A stretch of 64,000 bases of DNA from Hyphomicrobiales bacterium (lineage in GTDB: Bacteria > Pseudomonadota > Alphaproteobacteria > Rhizobiales > Rhizobiaceae). Positions within the stretch are counted from its first letter, which is position 1, and each line of letters opens with the position of its first letter. The position numbers were made by a program, and so were the translations under genes. The stretch spans positions 1 through 64,000 of the forward strand of contig UBXV01000028.1 of assembly GCA_900469625.1 (NCBI GenBank), written 5' to 3'. The notes under the pieces were generated by a model, which saw nothing but the letters and a program-made list of their open reading frames with translations, was not told the origin of the DNA and did no database searches. Shown here piece by piece: positions 37,488 to 48,532 of this stretch.

Positions 37488-38492
37488 CTAGGCCGAAGGT
37501 TGAGGATGAAGGAGAGCGGCAGCCTTAAGCGCGCGATGGCGTCGCGTTCGACGACGTTGACCCTCCTTCCGGGTTTCATCTCTCCGGTCCTTCAGCGGAG
37601 ACAAGCTGCCGTTCCGGCGGACCATCGTTTTAACAACGACCTCGCAGGTCTTTGAGCACAGTGAGGCAAAAGGGCATCCGTGGCACTCGACAACCGGTGC
37701 CGCCGGAACACCGAAGCATCCCGGCACGAAGCTGATAAGTGGCAACCGCTCTTCCGGCTCGATCATCACACGCCCGTGAGCCAGTTCAGATCTGAGACTT
37801 GAGATAACGTTCTTGCGCATTGGCTTCGACACCGCCCTCATCGCCGACGTCAGCGGAAGATATCGACGCTCCAGGCAGTAAGTCTGCACCATCATGTCCC
37901 AAGGCCTGGTCGCGCTTCTGAGCTCGCCGAACAGGTAGTCGCGGAGATCGTCTTGTGACGTCAGCCCCCGGTAGTTTTCGACTCGGTATTGAGGCAGATC
38001 GGACAATTCCCGTAGACATGCCTCGAAGGGTCCGTCGAGAAAATGTTCGAGCTTACCAAACCAAGCCTCGCGAGAGTTCCCAGTGCCGAACACTTGGCCT
38101 GGCCTAGGCGGTTTTCGCCACCTTCGACGAGACGCAAAGTCGAGGCCAAATTCGATAAGGAGATGGTAGGGGATGCCCATCTCGTCGGCATCTAAGCGAG
38201 CATTCCAGACCTCGGTCAGAACGCGATCTGGGGCATCGAAGAGATCGAGCCTAAGACCACGCACTTGGTTTGCCCTGTCGACGTCCTGAAAGGTTCGAAC
38301 ATGTCTCTTCAGGACTTCGCGATAGACGTCTGCGAAATGCATCGTTGCGGCCAAGGGAGACATAAAACGATATCCATACCATTTGGTCTCGGCGACAGCT
38401 TTCTCACGTGCAAGGACCGCCGGCATGACCAGCTCGCACGACCTGACCACGTCCTGGACGCGAGCATTCACGGTTCGATGAAATTTAGACAT
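37488..38492 (-). CDS. Hypothetical protein with Cys cluster, 334 residues
   Basis: I do not recognise this protein. It is basic and mainly helical, with KWYGYRFMSPLAATMHFADVY near the start, GIPYHLLIEFGLDFASRRRW in the middle, and the cluster CHGCPFASLCSKTC near residue 270 (C-x2-C-x5-C-x3-C), which could bind zinc or an iron-sulfur centre. The C-terminal 40 residues are strongly basic, suggesting nucleic-acid binding. The stop lies 20 nt beyond the large inverted repeat. The frame and codon use look coding, but function is unknown. Confidence 0.6.
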   Translation of the reverse strand: MSKFHRTVNARVQDVVRSCELVMPAVLAREKAVAETKWYGYRFMSPLAATMHFADVYREVLKRHVRTFQDVDRANQVRGLRLDLFDAPDRVLTEVWNARLDADEMGIPYHLLIEFGLDFASRRRWRKPPRPGQVFGTGNSREAWFGKLEHFLDGPFEACLRELSDLPQYRVENYRGLTSQDDLRDYLFGELRSATRPWDMMVQTYCLERRYLPLTSAMRAVSKPMRKNVISSLRSELAHGRVMIEPEERLPLISFVPGCFGVPAAPVVECHGCPFASLCSKTCEVVVKTMVRRNGSLSPLKDRRDETRKEGQRRRTRRHRALKAAALLHPQPSA

Positions 38493-39074
38493 AGCTACTC
38501 CGTCGCGCCCGAAAGCACGTTGAAAAAAATGGATGGTGAGAGGCCAGTGTTCTGGCTTGATCGAGGTCGCTATAGCGAGATCGAAAAGGCTTACCCGAAA
38601 AATCTTGAACTTACTTCGGCCTGGTGGCGATGAGAGATTTTTTCAGCGGGCAAGCAACGGTCCGGCAGCGTTTTCACTGGCGCGCGAATAGTTCTGCGCC
38701 TCTCCAATACTGATATTGCCGGCGTCCAGCAGGAAAAACGCAGAAAATAGGCTGTTCGTCTCAACTTATGGGAAAGTTAGCGACAATGATCTTCTTATTT
38801 TCGATAAGAGGAAAGCCGTCCGAGTTGCACATCCTCATTCTCACTCGGACTCAAATGTAAGCGCCAAGCGGCGCCAAAAGTTGGCAGAATGTAAACGTGA
38901 ACGAGCGGGAGGAGCGGTGGCTACGTCCCCACTTTACTGCGGCGCCAGAATGCATCCCCTTTGAACAGATCGATTTTTCCTAGGACTTCGCTCGCCTTTG
39001 TGCCCTAGCGAAAATGACCCGTCATCGCCCATGCGATCCTGTGGGACGACGACGATCATCGGCTATGGACTGGT
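38493..39074 (+). other. Island intergenic region, about 580 bp
   Basis: Lies between the start of the Cys-cluster gene and the end of the integrase gene. An 82-codon plus-strand frame at 38716-38964 has no ribosome site and no recognisable protein; I do not call it. The stretch near 38750-38850 is AT-richer than its flanks. No tRNA, IS end or CRISPR-like repeat is seen. Confidence 0.5.
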
Positions 39075-40067
39075 TTATCCGAGACGCGCAACGAGATCGT
39101 CAGCGCTGAGGTGCGTATAGCGCTTCAACATCCGGAGCTCCTTGTGACCCGAAATACTGCTGACCTCGATGATGTTCAGACCACGTTCGAACAGCCGGCT
39201 AACGCCCTCATGTCGTAGATCATGAAAGCGCAGCACCTTGACGTTCGATCGCGTCAGCAAACGACGCCAGGCTTGTTCAAGCGCTCCGGCTTTCATAGGG
39301 AATACGGCGGACTGACTTACATCTGCGCTATCCTTCCACTCGCTCAACGCCTTGAACGCACGCTGCGACAGAGGCACCTCGCGACCGGAGCCGTTTTTGG
39401 TCATCGTCAGTGTGATTACTCGACGATTGTGGGAGATGTCGTTCCACTTGAGCCCCAGAATTTCCCCTCGGCGCATCCCGGTCTCGATGGCGAGAATGAC
39501 GATCGTCTTGAGGAAAGGGATCTGACCCGCATCGCAGCCGTCGAGCAGAAGCTGCTCTTCGTCACCGGACAGGCGTCGGCTGCGCTCATTCCGGATCACC
39601 GGACGTCGCACCATTTTCACCACATTACGAGCCAGAGGCAGACCCCAATCGCGGATCGCGACTTCAATGACGTGACTGAGGATCGCAAGCTCTCGGACAG
39701 TCGTCGATGGAGCTACCGACTTGAGCCGTTCATCTCGGAACGAGGAGATATCCTGAGGTGAGAGACCCACCATCGTCCGATAGGCAATGTCGTGCCGCTT
39801 CAGCACGTCGATACGCTGGATCTCCTGGACTGATCCGCGCTTGGTCGGCGACACTTCTGTTTTGTAGCGCTCCAGGAGCTCCCTGAGCGTTGTTGACTCG
39901 AGGATACGAGTATCTGGTGCTGCGCCGAACCGATCGACCTGAGCCTCAAGCTCGCGCGCCCACTTATCGGCTTCGAGCTTGCTGTCGAATGATTTGCAGC
40001 GGGGTTTCATACCGCGCCGGCGAACCTGGGCCTGCCAGCGTCCTCGGAGTTTTCGGATCGTCGCCAT
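39075..40067 (-). CDS. int: Tyrosine recombinase/integrase of the island
   Basis: A 330-residue site-specific recombinase. An N-terminal AP2-like arm-binding region (RKLRGRWQAQVRRRG) and a SAM-like core-binding domain precede the catalytic domain. The catalytic residues are Arg199 in TGMRRGEIL, Lys224 in TKNGSGR, His282 and Arg285 in FHDLRHEG, His308 in SGHKEL and Tyr317 in KRYTHL, so it looks active. It sits about 0.9 kb from the 3' end of the right tRNA-Ser copy, as expected for the enzyme that inserted this island. Confidence 0.93.
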   Translation of the reverse strand: MATIRKLRGRWQAQVRRRGMKPRCKSFDSKLEADKWARELEAQVDRFGAAPDTRILESTTLRELLERYKTEVSPTKRGSVQEIQRIDVLKRHDIAYRTMVGLSPQDISSFRDERLKSVAPSTTVRELAILSHVIEVAIRDWGLPLARNVVKMVRRPVIRNERSRRLSGDEEQLLLDGCDAGQIPFLKTIVILAIETGMRRGEILGLKWNDISHNRRVITLTMTKNGSGREVPLSQRAFKALSEWKDSADVSQSAVFPMKAGALEQAWRRLLTRSNVKVLRFHDLRHEGVSRLFERGLNIIEVSSISGHKELRMLKRYTHLSADDLVARLG

Positions 40068-40215
40068 GTGATCTCCAACTGGAGTTGAAGATCACGCGTA
40101 GGATGCCCCTGGAGAGGTGCCAAGGATAATTCCATTGCAGCGAAAATCTAACGAAACCTCGAAGCATTCTTTAGGGAGTATCTGATACCTCCACGAAAAA
40201 GAGGAATCGATTGTA

Positions 40216-40788
40216 ATGGCATATATAAGATCCACCACATTCCCTAAAAAAGATGACCCACCCACTTTTATAAAAGAAATAATAAAGGCATTCGAAAGAA
40301 CGACTGATCTCGACTATAAGGCAGAAAACCCTAAGGAGTATACTAGTGACGCAATACTTAAAAAGATCGGGAAAAGCCTATCAGATTTAGGTTTTGACGT
40401 TGAGAAACGCGGAGATTCCTCTAAAAGAATAAAGAAGTCAATCTCAACAGGAAACGACGCTCAAATACAATACTTTATAGATGCTTACCACCCTGTATGG
40501 CGATGCGGCCTAGAGGTTGAAGCAGGTCGAGGATGGAAAAGCAACGCTGTATACCGAAATATTGTTCAATCGATACTTACGCTAGACGTTGATCATTTAG
40601 TTATCGCGGTTAGAAATGAGTATCGCTCGAAAAAAGAAATCAGCAAGGATTATGACAAGCTCGCTAGACTTTGCGACGCGTTATATTCAAACAACCGCAT
40701 AGAGATGCCGGTCACCATGTGTGTGATTGGATACGGAATGCCCGCCGTGCGCGATAATCCGAAGAATCCCGGAGGGTTTGAGCGATGA
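40216..40788 (+). CDS. AT-rich hypothetical protein, possible PD-(D/E)xK nuclease
   Basis: A 190-residue protein whose DNA is strikingly AT-rich next to its neighbours and uses AT-ending codons, a sign of recent transfer. Residues 85-135 read as strand-Asp89-strand-Glu100-x-Glu102 (GLEVEAGRGWKSNAVYRN), then a helix and the strand HLVIAVRN, resembling the core of type II restriction-like nucleases. This is pattern-based and not secure. It lies between the integrase and the right repeat, a typical cargo spot. Confidence 0.6.
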   Translation: MAYIRSTTFPKKDDPPTFIKEIIKAFERTTDLDYKAENPKEYTSDAILKKIGKSLSDLGFDVEKRGDSSKRIKKSISTGNDAQIQYFIDAYHPVWRCGLEVEAGRGWKSNAVYRNIVQSILTLDVDHLVIAVRNEYRSKKEISKDYDKLARLCDALYSNNRIEMPVTMCVIGYGMPAVRDNPKNPGGFER

Positions 40789-40963
40789 CACGTAAGGCGC
40801 ATCACTTGGGCATGCGCAGTTGCGCGCTTATCGGCTGACGCAGATGACACGGTAAGTCGCAAAGGCGTGCCGAGAGTGTGGCCCTAGCCAATTTCGGTAT
40901 CGGCATGCTAGCTTGAGAAAAATCAACGGACAGTGAGGAGACCTTACGATCTAAGGGAGCCAA

Positions 40964-41053
40964 TGGCGGAGAGGGTGGGATTTGAACCCACGATACCCTT
41001 GCAGGTATGCCGCATTTCGAGTGCGGTGCATTCGACCACTCTGCCACCTCTCC
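40964..41053 (-). tRNA. tRNA-Ser(CGA), right copy
   Basis: Same 90-nt sequence as the left copy: acceptor GGAGAGG/CCTCTCC, anticodon CGA, long variable arm, encoded CCA. The integrase lies beyond its 3' end, so this copy probably corresponds to the original insertion target side. Confidence 0.96.
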
Positions 41054-41088
41054 GCATAGTCGGTCGGCGCTTGTTCGGCGCGGTCGGG

Positions 41089-41117
41089 TTCATAGCGGCA
41101 GATTCGGGTGCTGGCAA
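41089..41117 (-). promoter_or_regulatory. Promoter of the right tRNA-Ser copy
   Basis: Minus-strand TTGCCA (41112-41117), 17-bp spacer, TATGAA (41089-41094), identical to the left copy. Upstream DNA beyond the -35 differs between the copies, so upstream activation, if any, would differ. Confidence 0.75.
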
Positions 41118-41358
41118 GTGCCTCGATGAAGATTATCCAATGTGGCGAGTGCCTTCTTCTTGACAGAGGGCAGGGTTTCCCTTAATTCGCGCAATGGAAG
41201 TGGTGTGGCTTGCCCTCACCGCAGCGGGTGTGATTTGCGCCCATTCACCGGCAGGACCTCGGGAATGATCCCGAAATTCTGCTCAAAATGTCGACTGACA
41301 AAAAGACGGCCTTGCCCCCTTGGGGTAAAGAGCCGGCCCGAACATGAAAGGATAAAGA

Positions 41359-41730
41359 ATGTTCGCAGTCATCAAGACCGGCGGTAAGCAGTACCGCGTG
41401 GCAGCCAACGACGTCGTAACCATCGAAAAGCTGGAAGGCGTAGCAGGCGACAAGATTGAATTCACCGAGATCCTGATGGTCGGCGTCGGCGCCGATGCAA
41501 CCATCGGCGCTCCGTTTGTCGAAGGTGCTGTCGTCAGCGCCGAAGTCGTTGAACAGGGCCGCGCCAAGAAGGTCATCGCCTTCAAGAAGCGTCGCCGCCA
41601 GAACTCCAAGCGCTCGCGCGGTCACCGCCAGCACCAGACGACCGTCCGCATCCTGGACATCGCTGCTGCCGGTGGCAAGGCAAAGAAGGCTTCCAAGAAG
41701 TCTGAAGCCGCCGCTGAAGCTGCAAACTGA
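41359..41730 (+). CDS. rplU: 50S ribosomal protein L21
   Basis: A large-subunit ribosomal protein of 123 residues, starting [14 protein letters not shown], with [17 protein letters not shown] in the rRNA-binding part and the C-terminal basic Lys/Ala tail common in alphaproteobacteria. The start has AAAGGATAAAGA upstream. It is cotranscribed with rpmA 33 nt downstream. It borders the right repeat of the island. Confidence 0.98.
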   Translation: MFAVIKTGGKQYRVAANDVVTIEKLEGVAGDKIEFTEILMVGVGADATIGAPFVEGAVVSAEVVEQGRAKKVIAFKKRRRQNSKRSRGHRQHQTTVRILDIAAAGGKAKKASKKSEAAAEAAN

Positions 41731-41763
41731 GTTTTGGGATCGAAGGTTTAAAGGAGAACACCA

Positions 41764-42033
41764 ATGGCACACAAAAAAGCTGGCGGTTCGTCGCGCAACG
41801 GTCGCGATTCTGAGTCCAAGCGCCTTGGCGTGAAGAAGTTCGGCGGCGAGAAGGTCATCGCCGGCAACATCATTCTGCGTCAGCGCGGCACCAAGTGGCA
41901 TCCGGGCGCCAATGTCGGCCTCGGCAAGGACCACACCATTTTTGCGCTTACGGCGGGTAACGTGGACTTCCGTACGAAGGCCAATGGCCGCGTGTACGTG
42001 TCTGTAATGCCGAAAGCGGAAGCAGCGGAATAA
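41764..42033 (+). CDS. rpmA: 50S ribosomal protein L27
   Basis: An 89-residue protein with the L27 signature [16 protein letters not shown]; its N-terminus reaches the peptidyl-transferase centre. There is no N-terminal extension that would need processing, unlike in Firmicutes. The AAAGGAG site lies just upstream. A strong terminator follows at 42107-42143. Confidence 0.98.
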   Translation: MAHKKAGGSSRNGRDSESKRLGVKKFGGEKVIAGNIILRQRGTKWHPGANVGLGKDHTIFALTAGNVDFRTKANGRVYVSVMPKAEAAE

Positions 42034-42106
42034 GCCGGTAGCGCTCTAAAACAGCCGGCGTCTCATCGACCCGGCTGGCGCACCTGATGGTTCCAAGCCA
42101 GACCTG

Positions 42107-42143
42107 AAAAGGGGAGATGGGGCAATACCCAACTCCCCTTTTT
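42107..42143 (+). terminator. Terminator after rplU-rpmA
   Basis: AAAAGGGGAG and CTCCCCTTTTT form a stem with a loop of about 16 nt, followed by T residues. It lies about 75 nt after rpmA and 20 nt before the first acetyltransferase start. The near-symmetric A and T flanks would let it work in both directions. Confidence 0.8.
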
Positions 42144-42163
42144 CTCGTTCTGGAGGACGAACC

Positions 42164-42796
42164 ATGCAAACCGAACTGTTGAGGGAAGACCAATCACGGT
42201 CTCCCGAACAAAGGCTGAGGCCCCAGAGGTCAAGGACCGATTGCCCGATATTGTTGTCACCCCGGCTCGTTCTGCGCGCGCCCCATGAAGACGATATCGA
42301 CGCCCTTGCCCATCTTGCCAACAACGCCAATGTCGCGACCATGGTCTCGCGCATGCCGCACCCGTATACGACGGCCGACGCCGCCGATTTCGTGCGACGC
42401 GCGAAAGCCGGCACGATTGGCAAGTGCGTCTACGCAATTACCAAAGCGGATAATGGCGCATTTCTCGGTTGCTGCGGTATCGAGCCGCATCCCGATGGCA
42501 AGACGGCTGAACTCGGCTACTGGCTGGGCGAACCCTACTGGAACCAGGGCTATGCCACGGAGGCAGCCCAGGCGCTGACCGACATGGCCTTCCGCACCCG
42601 CGACATCGACCAGATCGACGCGCGCTGCAGGGTCATGAACCTGGCATCGCGCCGGGTCATCCAGAAGTGCGGCTTCCAGTTCCAGGGCAGCGGCATGGTC
42701 GGCAGCCTGGCACTCGGCGGATCGATCTCGGTCGAATGGTACCGGCTCGATCGCAAGACTTGGGTTTCGCTCAGAAGCTGGGGAGGCATGCGATGA
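42164..42796 (+). CDS. GNAT acetyltransferase, RimJ-like
   Basis: A 210-residue acetyltransferase with SPRLVLRAPHEDDIDAL at the start of the fold and GYWLGEPYWNQGYATEAAQAL, where the acetyl-CoA loop is (WNQGYATEA); VMNLASRRVIQKCGF is the usual C-terminal motif. RimJ/RimL enzymes acetylate ribosomal protein N-termini or small substrates; the target here is unknown. It overlaps the next acetyltransferase by ATGA, and it follows the rpmA terminator, but readthrough from rplU-rpmA is possible. Confidence 0.9.
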   Translation: MQTELLREDQSRSPEQRLRPQRSRTDCPILLSPRLVLRAPHEDDIDALAHLANNANVATMVSRMPHPYTTADAADFVRRAKAGTIGKCVYAITKADNGAFLGCCGIEPHPDGKTAELGYWLGEPYWNQGYATEAAQALTDMAFRTRDIDQIDARCRVMNLASRRVIQKCGFQFQGSGMVGSLALGGSISVEWYRLDRKTWVSLRSWGGMR

Positions 42797-43377
42797 ACGC
42801 GCTGACTTCCGATCGGTCTCACACCGTCGCTCGCCTCGGTCCCGGCCCCTGCCCTGTCATCAAGACCGGGCGCCTGGTGCTGAGACCACACCGGCTGGAT
42901 GATGCCGAGGCGATCGCCCAGTCCCTGGCCGATTTCCAGGTGGCGCGCATGCTCGCGCGCGTGCCGGCACCCTACGATCAGCAGGACGCGTTCGATTGGC
43001 TGACACGCCAGACCTCCGGGCTCACCCCCGACTGGACGCTGGCGATCACCACCGGCGACGACGTGCACATCGGCTGCATCGGCATCGAGCTGATGCACGG
43101 CCAATGGCATGTCGGCTACTGGCTGAACCGGTTCTACTGGGGCAAGGGCCTGGCGAGCGAGGCGGCCTATGCGGCGATCGAGCGCTTCTTCCGGCGCATG
43201 CCGGAGACAACCCTGCATTCCGGCGTCTTCGCCGACAATCCGGGGTCGCTGAAGGTGCAGGAAAAGCTCGGCTTCCACGTCACTGGCTGCGCCCAAGTCT
43301 ATGCGCTCGCGCGCAATGCGATGGTGGCGCATATCGAAACGCGGATGACCGCGGCCGATCTGCGCCGGCCGCATTGA
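42793..43377 (+). CDS. GNAT acetyltransferase, RimJ-like (second copy)
   Basis: A 194-residue acetyltransferase, similar in layout to its upstream neighbour: TGRLVLRPHRLDDAEAI, GYWLNRFYWGKGLASEAAYA and VFADNPGSLKVQEKLGF. The ATG at 42793 overlaps the previous stop, so the two are coupled. They look like diverged paralogues that arose by tandem duplication, though an independent origin is possible. Confidence 0.9.
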   Translation: MNALTSDRSHTVARLGPGPCPVIKTGRLVLRPHRLDDAEAIAQSLADFQVARMLARVPAPYDQQDAFDWLTRQTSGLTPDWTLAITTGDDVHIGCIGIELMHGQWHVGYWLNRFYWGKGLASEAAYAAIERFFRRMPETTLHSGVFADNPGSLKVQEKLGFHVTGCAQVYALARNAMVAHIETRMTAADLRRPH

Positions 43378-43380
43378 AAC

Positions 43381-43411
43381 AAGTCGCGCGTGAAGCGATC
43401 ACGCGCGACTT
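43381..43411 (+). terminator. Terminator after the acetyltransferase pair
   Basis: A perfect 13-bp stem (AAGTCGCGCGTGA with its complement) and a 5-nt loop lie 4 nt after the stop, followed by a few A/T bases (GATCAAAAAC). A rather weak T-run makes it imperfect in the plus direction. Confidence 0.6.
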
Positions 43412-43424
43412 GATCAAAAACATT

Positions 43425-43451
43425 CCCCCGCGAGGCATGCCGTCGCGGGGG
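43425..43451 (-). terminator. Hairpin at the end of the endonuclease-family gene
   Basis: CCCCCGCGA and TCGCGGGGG form a 9-bp stem around a 9-nt loop, 9 nt after the stop of the convergent minus-strand gene, followed on that strand by AATGTTTTTG. Fits a terminator for that gene. Confidence 0.6.
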
Positions 43452-43459
43452 GACGACCG

Positions 43460-45416
<1,957 letters not shown>

Positions 45417-45417
45417 C

Positions 45418-46587
45418 ATGACGAAGACCCGCAAGCCGCTTCAAAAGTATCGCAGGGTCGTCATCAAGATAGGGTCGGCCCTGTTGGTCGACCGCGCGAC
45501 CGGGCTGAAAAAAGCCTGGCTCGACGCCATGTGCGCCGACATCGCCGCGTTGAGGGCCAAGGGTGTCGACGTTCTCGTCGTCTCCTCCGGCGCAATCGCC
45601 CTTGGCCGCACGGTGCTGAAGCTGCCGGCGGGCGCATTGAAGCTCGAAGAGAGCCAGGCCTCAGCCGCCGTCGGCCAGATCGCGCTTGCCCGCGCCTGGT
45701 CGGAGAGCCTATCGGCTGACGCCATCGTTGCCGGCCAGGTGCTGCTGACGCTCGGCGACACCGAGGAGCGCCGCCGCTACCTCAACGCCCGAGCCACCAT
45801 CAACCAGCTGCTGAAGCTCGGCGCCGTGCCGATCATCAACGAGAACGACACGGTCGCCACCACCGAGATCCGCTACGGCGACAACGACCGGCTGGCCGCG
45901 CGCGTCGCCACCATGGTCGGCGCCGACCTGCTGGTGCTTTTGTCCGACATCGACGGGCTCTATACCGCCCCGCCGCATCTCGACCCCGATGCCCGCTTCC
46001 TCGACACGATCGCCGAGATCACGCCCGAAATCGAGGCGATGGCGGGTGGTGCGGCGTCCGAGCTGTCGCGCGGCGGCATGCGCACCAAGATCGATGCCGG
46101 CAAGATCGCCACCACTGCCGGCTGCGCCATGATCATCGCCTCGGGCAAGCCCGATCACCCGCTGGCCGCCATCGAGGACGGTGCGCGTTCGTCCTGGTTC
46201 GCCCCATCGGGCTCGCCAGTAACCGCGCGAAAAACCTGGATTGCCGGGCAGTTGCTGCCAGCCGGCACGCTTGCGATCGACGCCGGCGCCGAAGAGGCGC
46301 TGCGATCCGGCAAGAGCCTGCTGCCTGCCGGCGTGCGCGACGTGAAGGGCACGTTCAGCCGGGGCGACACAATTGCCATTACCGGGACATCTGGCCGCGA
46401 GATCGCCCGCGGGCTTGCCGGCTACGATGCTGACGAGGCCCGCCAGATCGCCGGCAAGAAATCCGCCGAGATCGCTGCCATCCTCGGCTATGCCGGCCGC
46501 GCCGCCATGGTGCACCGCGACGATCTGGTGATGACCGGCAAGCGTGCCGACGAGAAGGACGGCCGGAGGGATGAAGTTCATGCTTGA
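45418..46587 (+). CDS. proB: Glutamate 5-kinase
   Basis: First step of proline synthesis: phosphorylates glutamate. The 389-residue protein has the amino-acid-kinase domain ([53 protein letters not shown]) and a C-terminal PUA domain from about residue 280. It starts 1 nt after obgE and overlaps the proA start region. The full length matches ProB with PUA; feedback inhibition by proline is expected from the family. Confidence 0.97.
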   Translation: MTKTRKPLQKYRRVVIKIGSALLVDRATGLKKAWLDAMCADIAALRAKGVDVLVVSSGAIALGRTVLKLPAGALKLEESQASAAVGQIALARAWSESLSADAIVAGQVLLTLGDTEERRRYLNARATINQLLKLGAVPIINENDTVATTEIRYGDNDRLAARVATMVGADLLVLLSDIDGLYTAPPHLDPDARFLDTIAEITPEIEAMAGGAASELSRGGMRTKIDAGKIATTAGCAMIIASGKPDHPLAAIEDGARSSWFAPSGSPVTARKTWIAGQLLPAGTLAIDAGAEEALRSGKSLLPAGVRDVKGTFSRGDTIAITGTSGREIARGLAGYDADEARQIAGKKSAEIAAILGYAGRAAMVHRDDLVMTGKRADEKDGRRDEVHA

Positions 46588-47863
46588 TGAAGTCAGGAAG
46601 ACGGATAGCGTCGAGAACGTCATGCTGGAGATCGGCCGACAGGCGAAGGCCGCCAGCCGACCGCTTGCCGTCGCCACCGCAGAGCGCAAGCACGCGGCCC
46701 TGGTTGCCATGGCTGAGATCATCGTCAATCGACGCGACGCAATCCTCGCCGCCAACGCAATCGACCTCGAAAACGCCCGCCAGTCCGGCGTCGCCGCCTC
46801 TTTCATCGATCGGTTGACACTTTCGGAAGACCGCATCCGCGATATGGCGAACGGCATTCGCGCCATCGCCGAACTGAAAGATCCGGTCGGCGACACCATC
46901 GCCGAATGGGACCGTCCGAACGGCCTGCACATCGAGCGCGTCCGCACGCCGCTCGGCGTCATCGGCGTCATCTATGAAAGCCGCCCGAACGTGACGGCGG
47001 ATGCAGGCGCCTTGTGCCTGAAGGCCGGCAACGCCGTCATCCTGCGTGGCGGCTCCGATAGCTTCCACTCATCGCGCGCCATCCATGCCTGCCTCGTCGA
47101 GGGCCTGAAAGCCGCCGGCCTGCCCGAACATGCGATCCAGATGGTGCCGGTCGCCGATCGCGCTGCCGTCGGCGCCATGCTGACCGGCCTTGGCGGCACC
47201 ATCGACGTCATTGTGCCGCGCGGCGGCAAGAGCCTGGTCGCCCGCGTCCAGAACGAGGCGCGCGTGCCGGTCTTCGCCCATCTCGAGGGCCTGTGCCACA
47301 TCTATGTCGACGCGTCTGCCGATCTCGCCATGGCGGAACGGATCGTCGTCAACGCCAAGATGCGCCGTACCGGCATCTGCGGTGCGGCCGAGACGCTGCT
47401 GATCGACGGCAAGGACGCCGACAGGCTGGCAAAGCCGTTGCTTCAGGCGCTGCTTTCGGCCGGCTGCGAGGTGCGGGTGTCCAGGGAACTGGCCGACAGC
47501 ATCGACGGGCTCAAGCCCGCGACCGAGGCGGACTGGTCGACGGAATATCTCGACGCGATCATCTCGGTCCGGCTGGTGGATGGTATTTCCGGCGCGATCG
47601 AGCACATCAACACCTGGTCGTCGGCGCACACCGAGGCCGTGATCGCCGAGGATGCCAGTGTGGTGGAGCGTTTCTTCGCAGAAATCGATTCCGCCATCCT
47701 GCTGCACAACGCCTCCACCCAGTTTGCCGATGGCGGCGAATTCGGCATGGGCGGCGAGATCGGCATTGCCACCGGCAAGATGCACGCCCGCGGTCCTGTC
47801 GGCGTCGAACAGCTGACATCGTTCAAGTATCGCGTGCGCGGCGCCGGACAGGTCAGGCCCTGA
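46580..47863 (+). CDS. proA: Glutamate-5-semialdehyde dehydrogenase
   Basis: Second step of proline synthesis: reduces gamma-glutamyl phosphate. The 427-residue enzyme has [18 protein letters not shown], the catalytic Cys in [11 protein letters not shown], and a C-terminal [21 protein letters not shown]. The ATG at 46580 is chosen because GGAGG (46565-46569) is 10 nt upstream; an ATG at 46571 sits directly on the site. It overlaps proB by 8 nt, so coupling is likely. Confidence 0.96.
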   Translation: MLDEVRKTDSVENVMLEIGRQAKAASRPLAVATAERKHAALVAMAEIIVNRRDAILAANAIDLENARQSGVAASFIDRLTLSEDRIRDMANGIRAIAELKDPVGDTIAEWDRPNGLHIERVRTPLGVIGVIYESRPNVTADAGALCLKAGNAVILRGGSDSFHSSRAIHACLVEGLKAAGLPEHAIQMVPVADRAAVGAMLTGLGGTIDVIVPRGGKSLVARVQNEARVPVFAHLEGLCHIYVDASADLAMAERIVVNAKMRRTGICGAAETLLIDGKDADRLAKPLLQALLSAGCEVRVSRELADSIDGLKPATEADWSTEYLDAIISVRLVDGISGAIEHINTWSSAHTEAVIAEDASVVERFFAEIDSAILLHNASTQFADGGEFGMGGEIGIATGKMHARGPVGVEQLTSFKYRVRGAGQVRP

Positions 47864-47864
47864 C

Positions 47865-48488
47865 GTGACATCTTCGGACGTGAACGGCCGCTACCTGCGC
47901 ATGCCCCATGTCGAGAGCGGCATGGTGGTCGGCCTGTTCGGGGGCTCGTTCAACCCGCCGCACGAGGGACATGTGCTGGTTGCCGAAACGGCGATACAAC
48001 GCCTCGGCCTTAACCAGCTCTGGTGGATGGTCACGCCGGGAAACCCGCTGAAGAACCACGACAATCTGGCGCCGCTTTCAGACCGCATCGCGCTCAGCGA
48101 AAAGATCGCTCCCGACCCGCGCATCAAGGTGACTGCCTTCGAAAAGGCTCTGGGGCAGAGCTACACCGCCCGAACGCTGGCGATGGTGAAGGCGCGCAAC
48201 CGCGACATCCGCTTCGTCTGGATCATGGGCGCCGACAATCTGAAAAGCTTTCACCGCTGGCAGAACTGGCAGACGATCGCCCGCACCTTTCCGATCGCCG
48301 TCATCGACCGGCCGGGCTCGACGCTTGCCTATCTCTCCTCGCGCATGGCAAAGACGTTCGACTATGCCCGCATCGACGAGGACGACGCCCGGCGCCTTGC
48401 TTTTCACCAGGCACCCGCCTGGACCTTCATCCACGGGCCACGCTCATCGATGAGTTCGACGGCTCTGCGGTCTGCCGCCACAGCGTGA
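47865..48488 (+). CDS. nadD: Nicotinate-nucleotide adenylyltransferase
   Basis: Joins nicotinate mononucleotide to AMP in NAD synthesis. The 207-residue protein has the nucleotidyltransferase motif VGLFGGSFNPPHEGHV, WIMGADNLKSFHRW and a late MSSTALR, equivalent to the ISSTxIR signature. The GTG at 47865, 1 nt after the proA stop, gives the longest form; an internal ATG at 47901 is an alternative. Order proA-nadD-rsfS is common in alphaproteobacteria. Confidence 0.94.
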   Translation: MTSSDVNGRYLRMPHVESGMVVGLFGGSFNPPHEGHVLVAETAIQRLGLNQLWWMVTPGNPLKNHDNLAPLSDRIALSEKIAPDPRIKVTAFEKALGQSYTARTLAMVKARNRDIRFVWIMGADNLKSFHRWQNWQTIARTFPIAVIDRPGSTLAYLSSRMAKTFDYARIDEDDARRLAFHQAPAWTFIHGPRSSMSSTALRSAATA

Positions 48489-48532
48489 AATCACATGATT
48501 CATTTCTCATGTCTTGAAACCGCTGTGGTTTG

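Larger units (their letters stand above)
40963..41117. repeat. Right copy of the 155-bp island-flanking direct repeat (att-like)
   Basis: Identical to 26250-26404. It contains tRNA-Ser(CGA) and its promoter up to the first base of the -35 hexamer. DNA to its right (toward rplU) is chromosomal; DNA to its left is island. Confidence 0.95.

Noticed and set aside
38716-38964. 82-codon plus-strand frame in the island gap
   Set aside because: No ribosome site, no recognisable domain, composition not convincing as coding.
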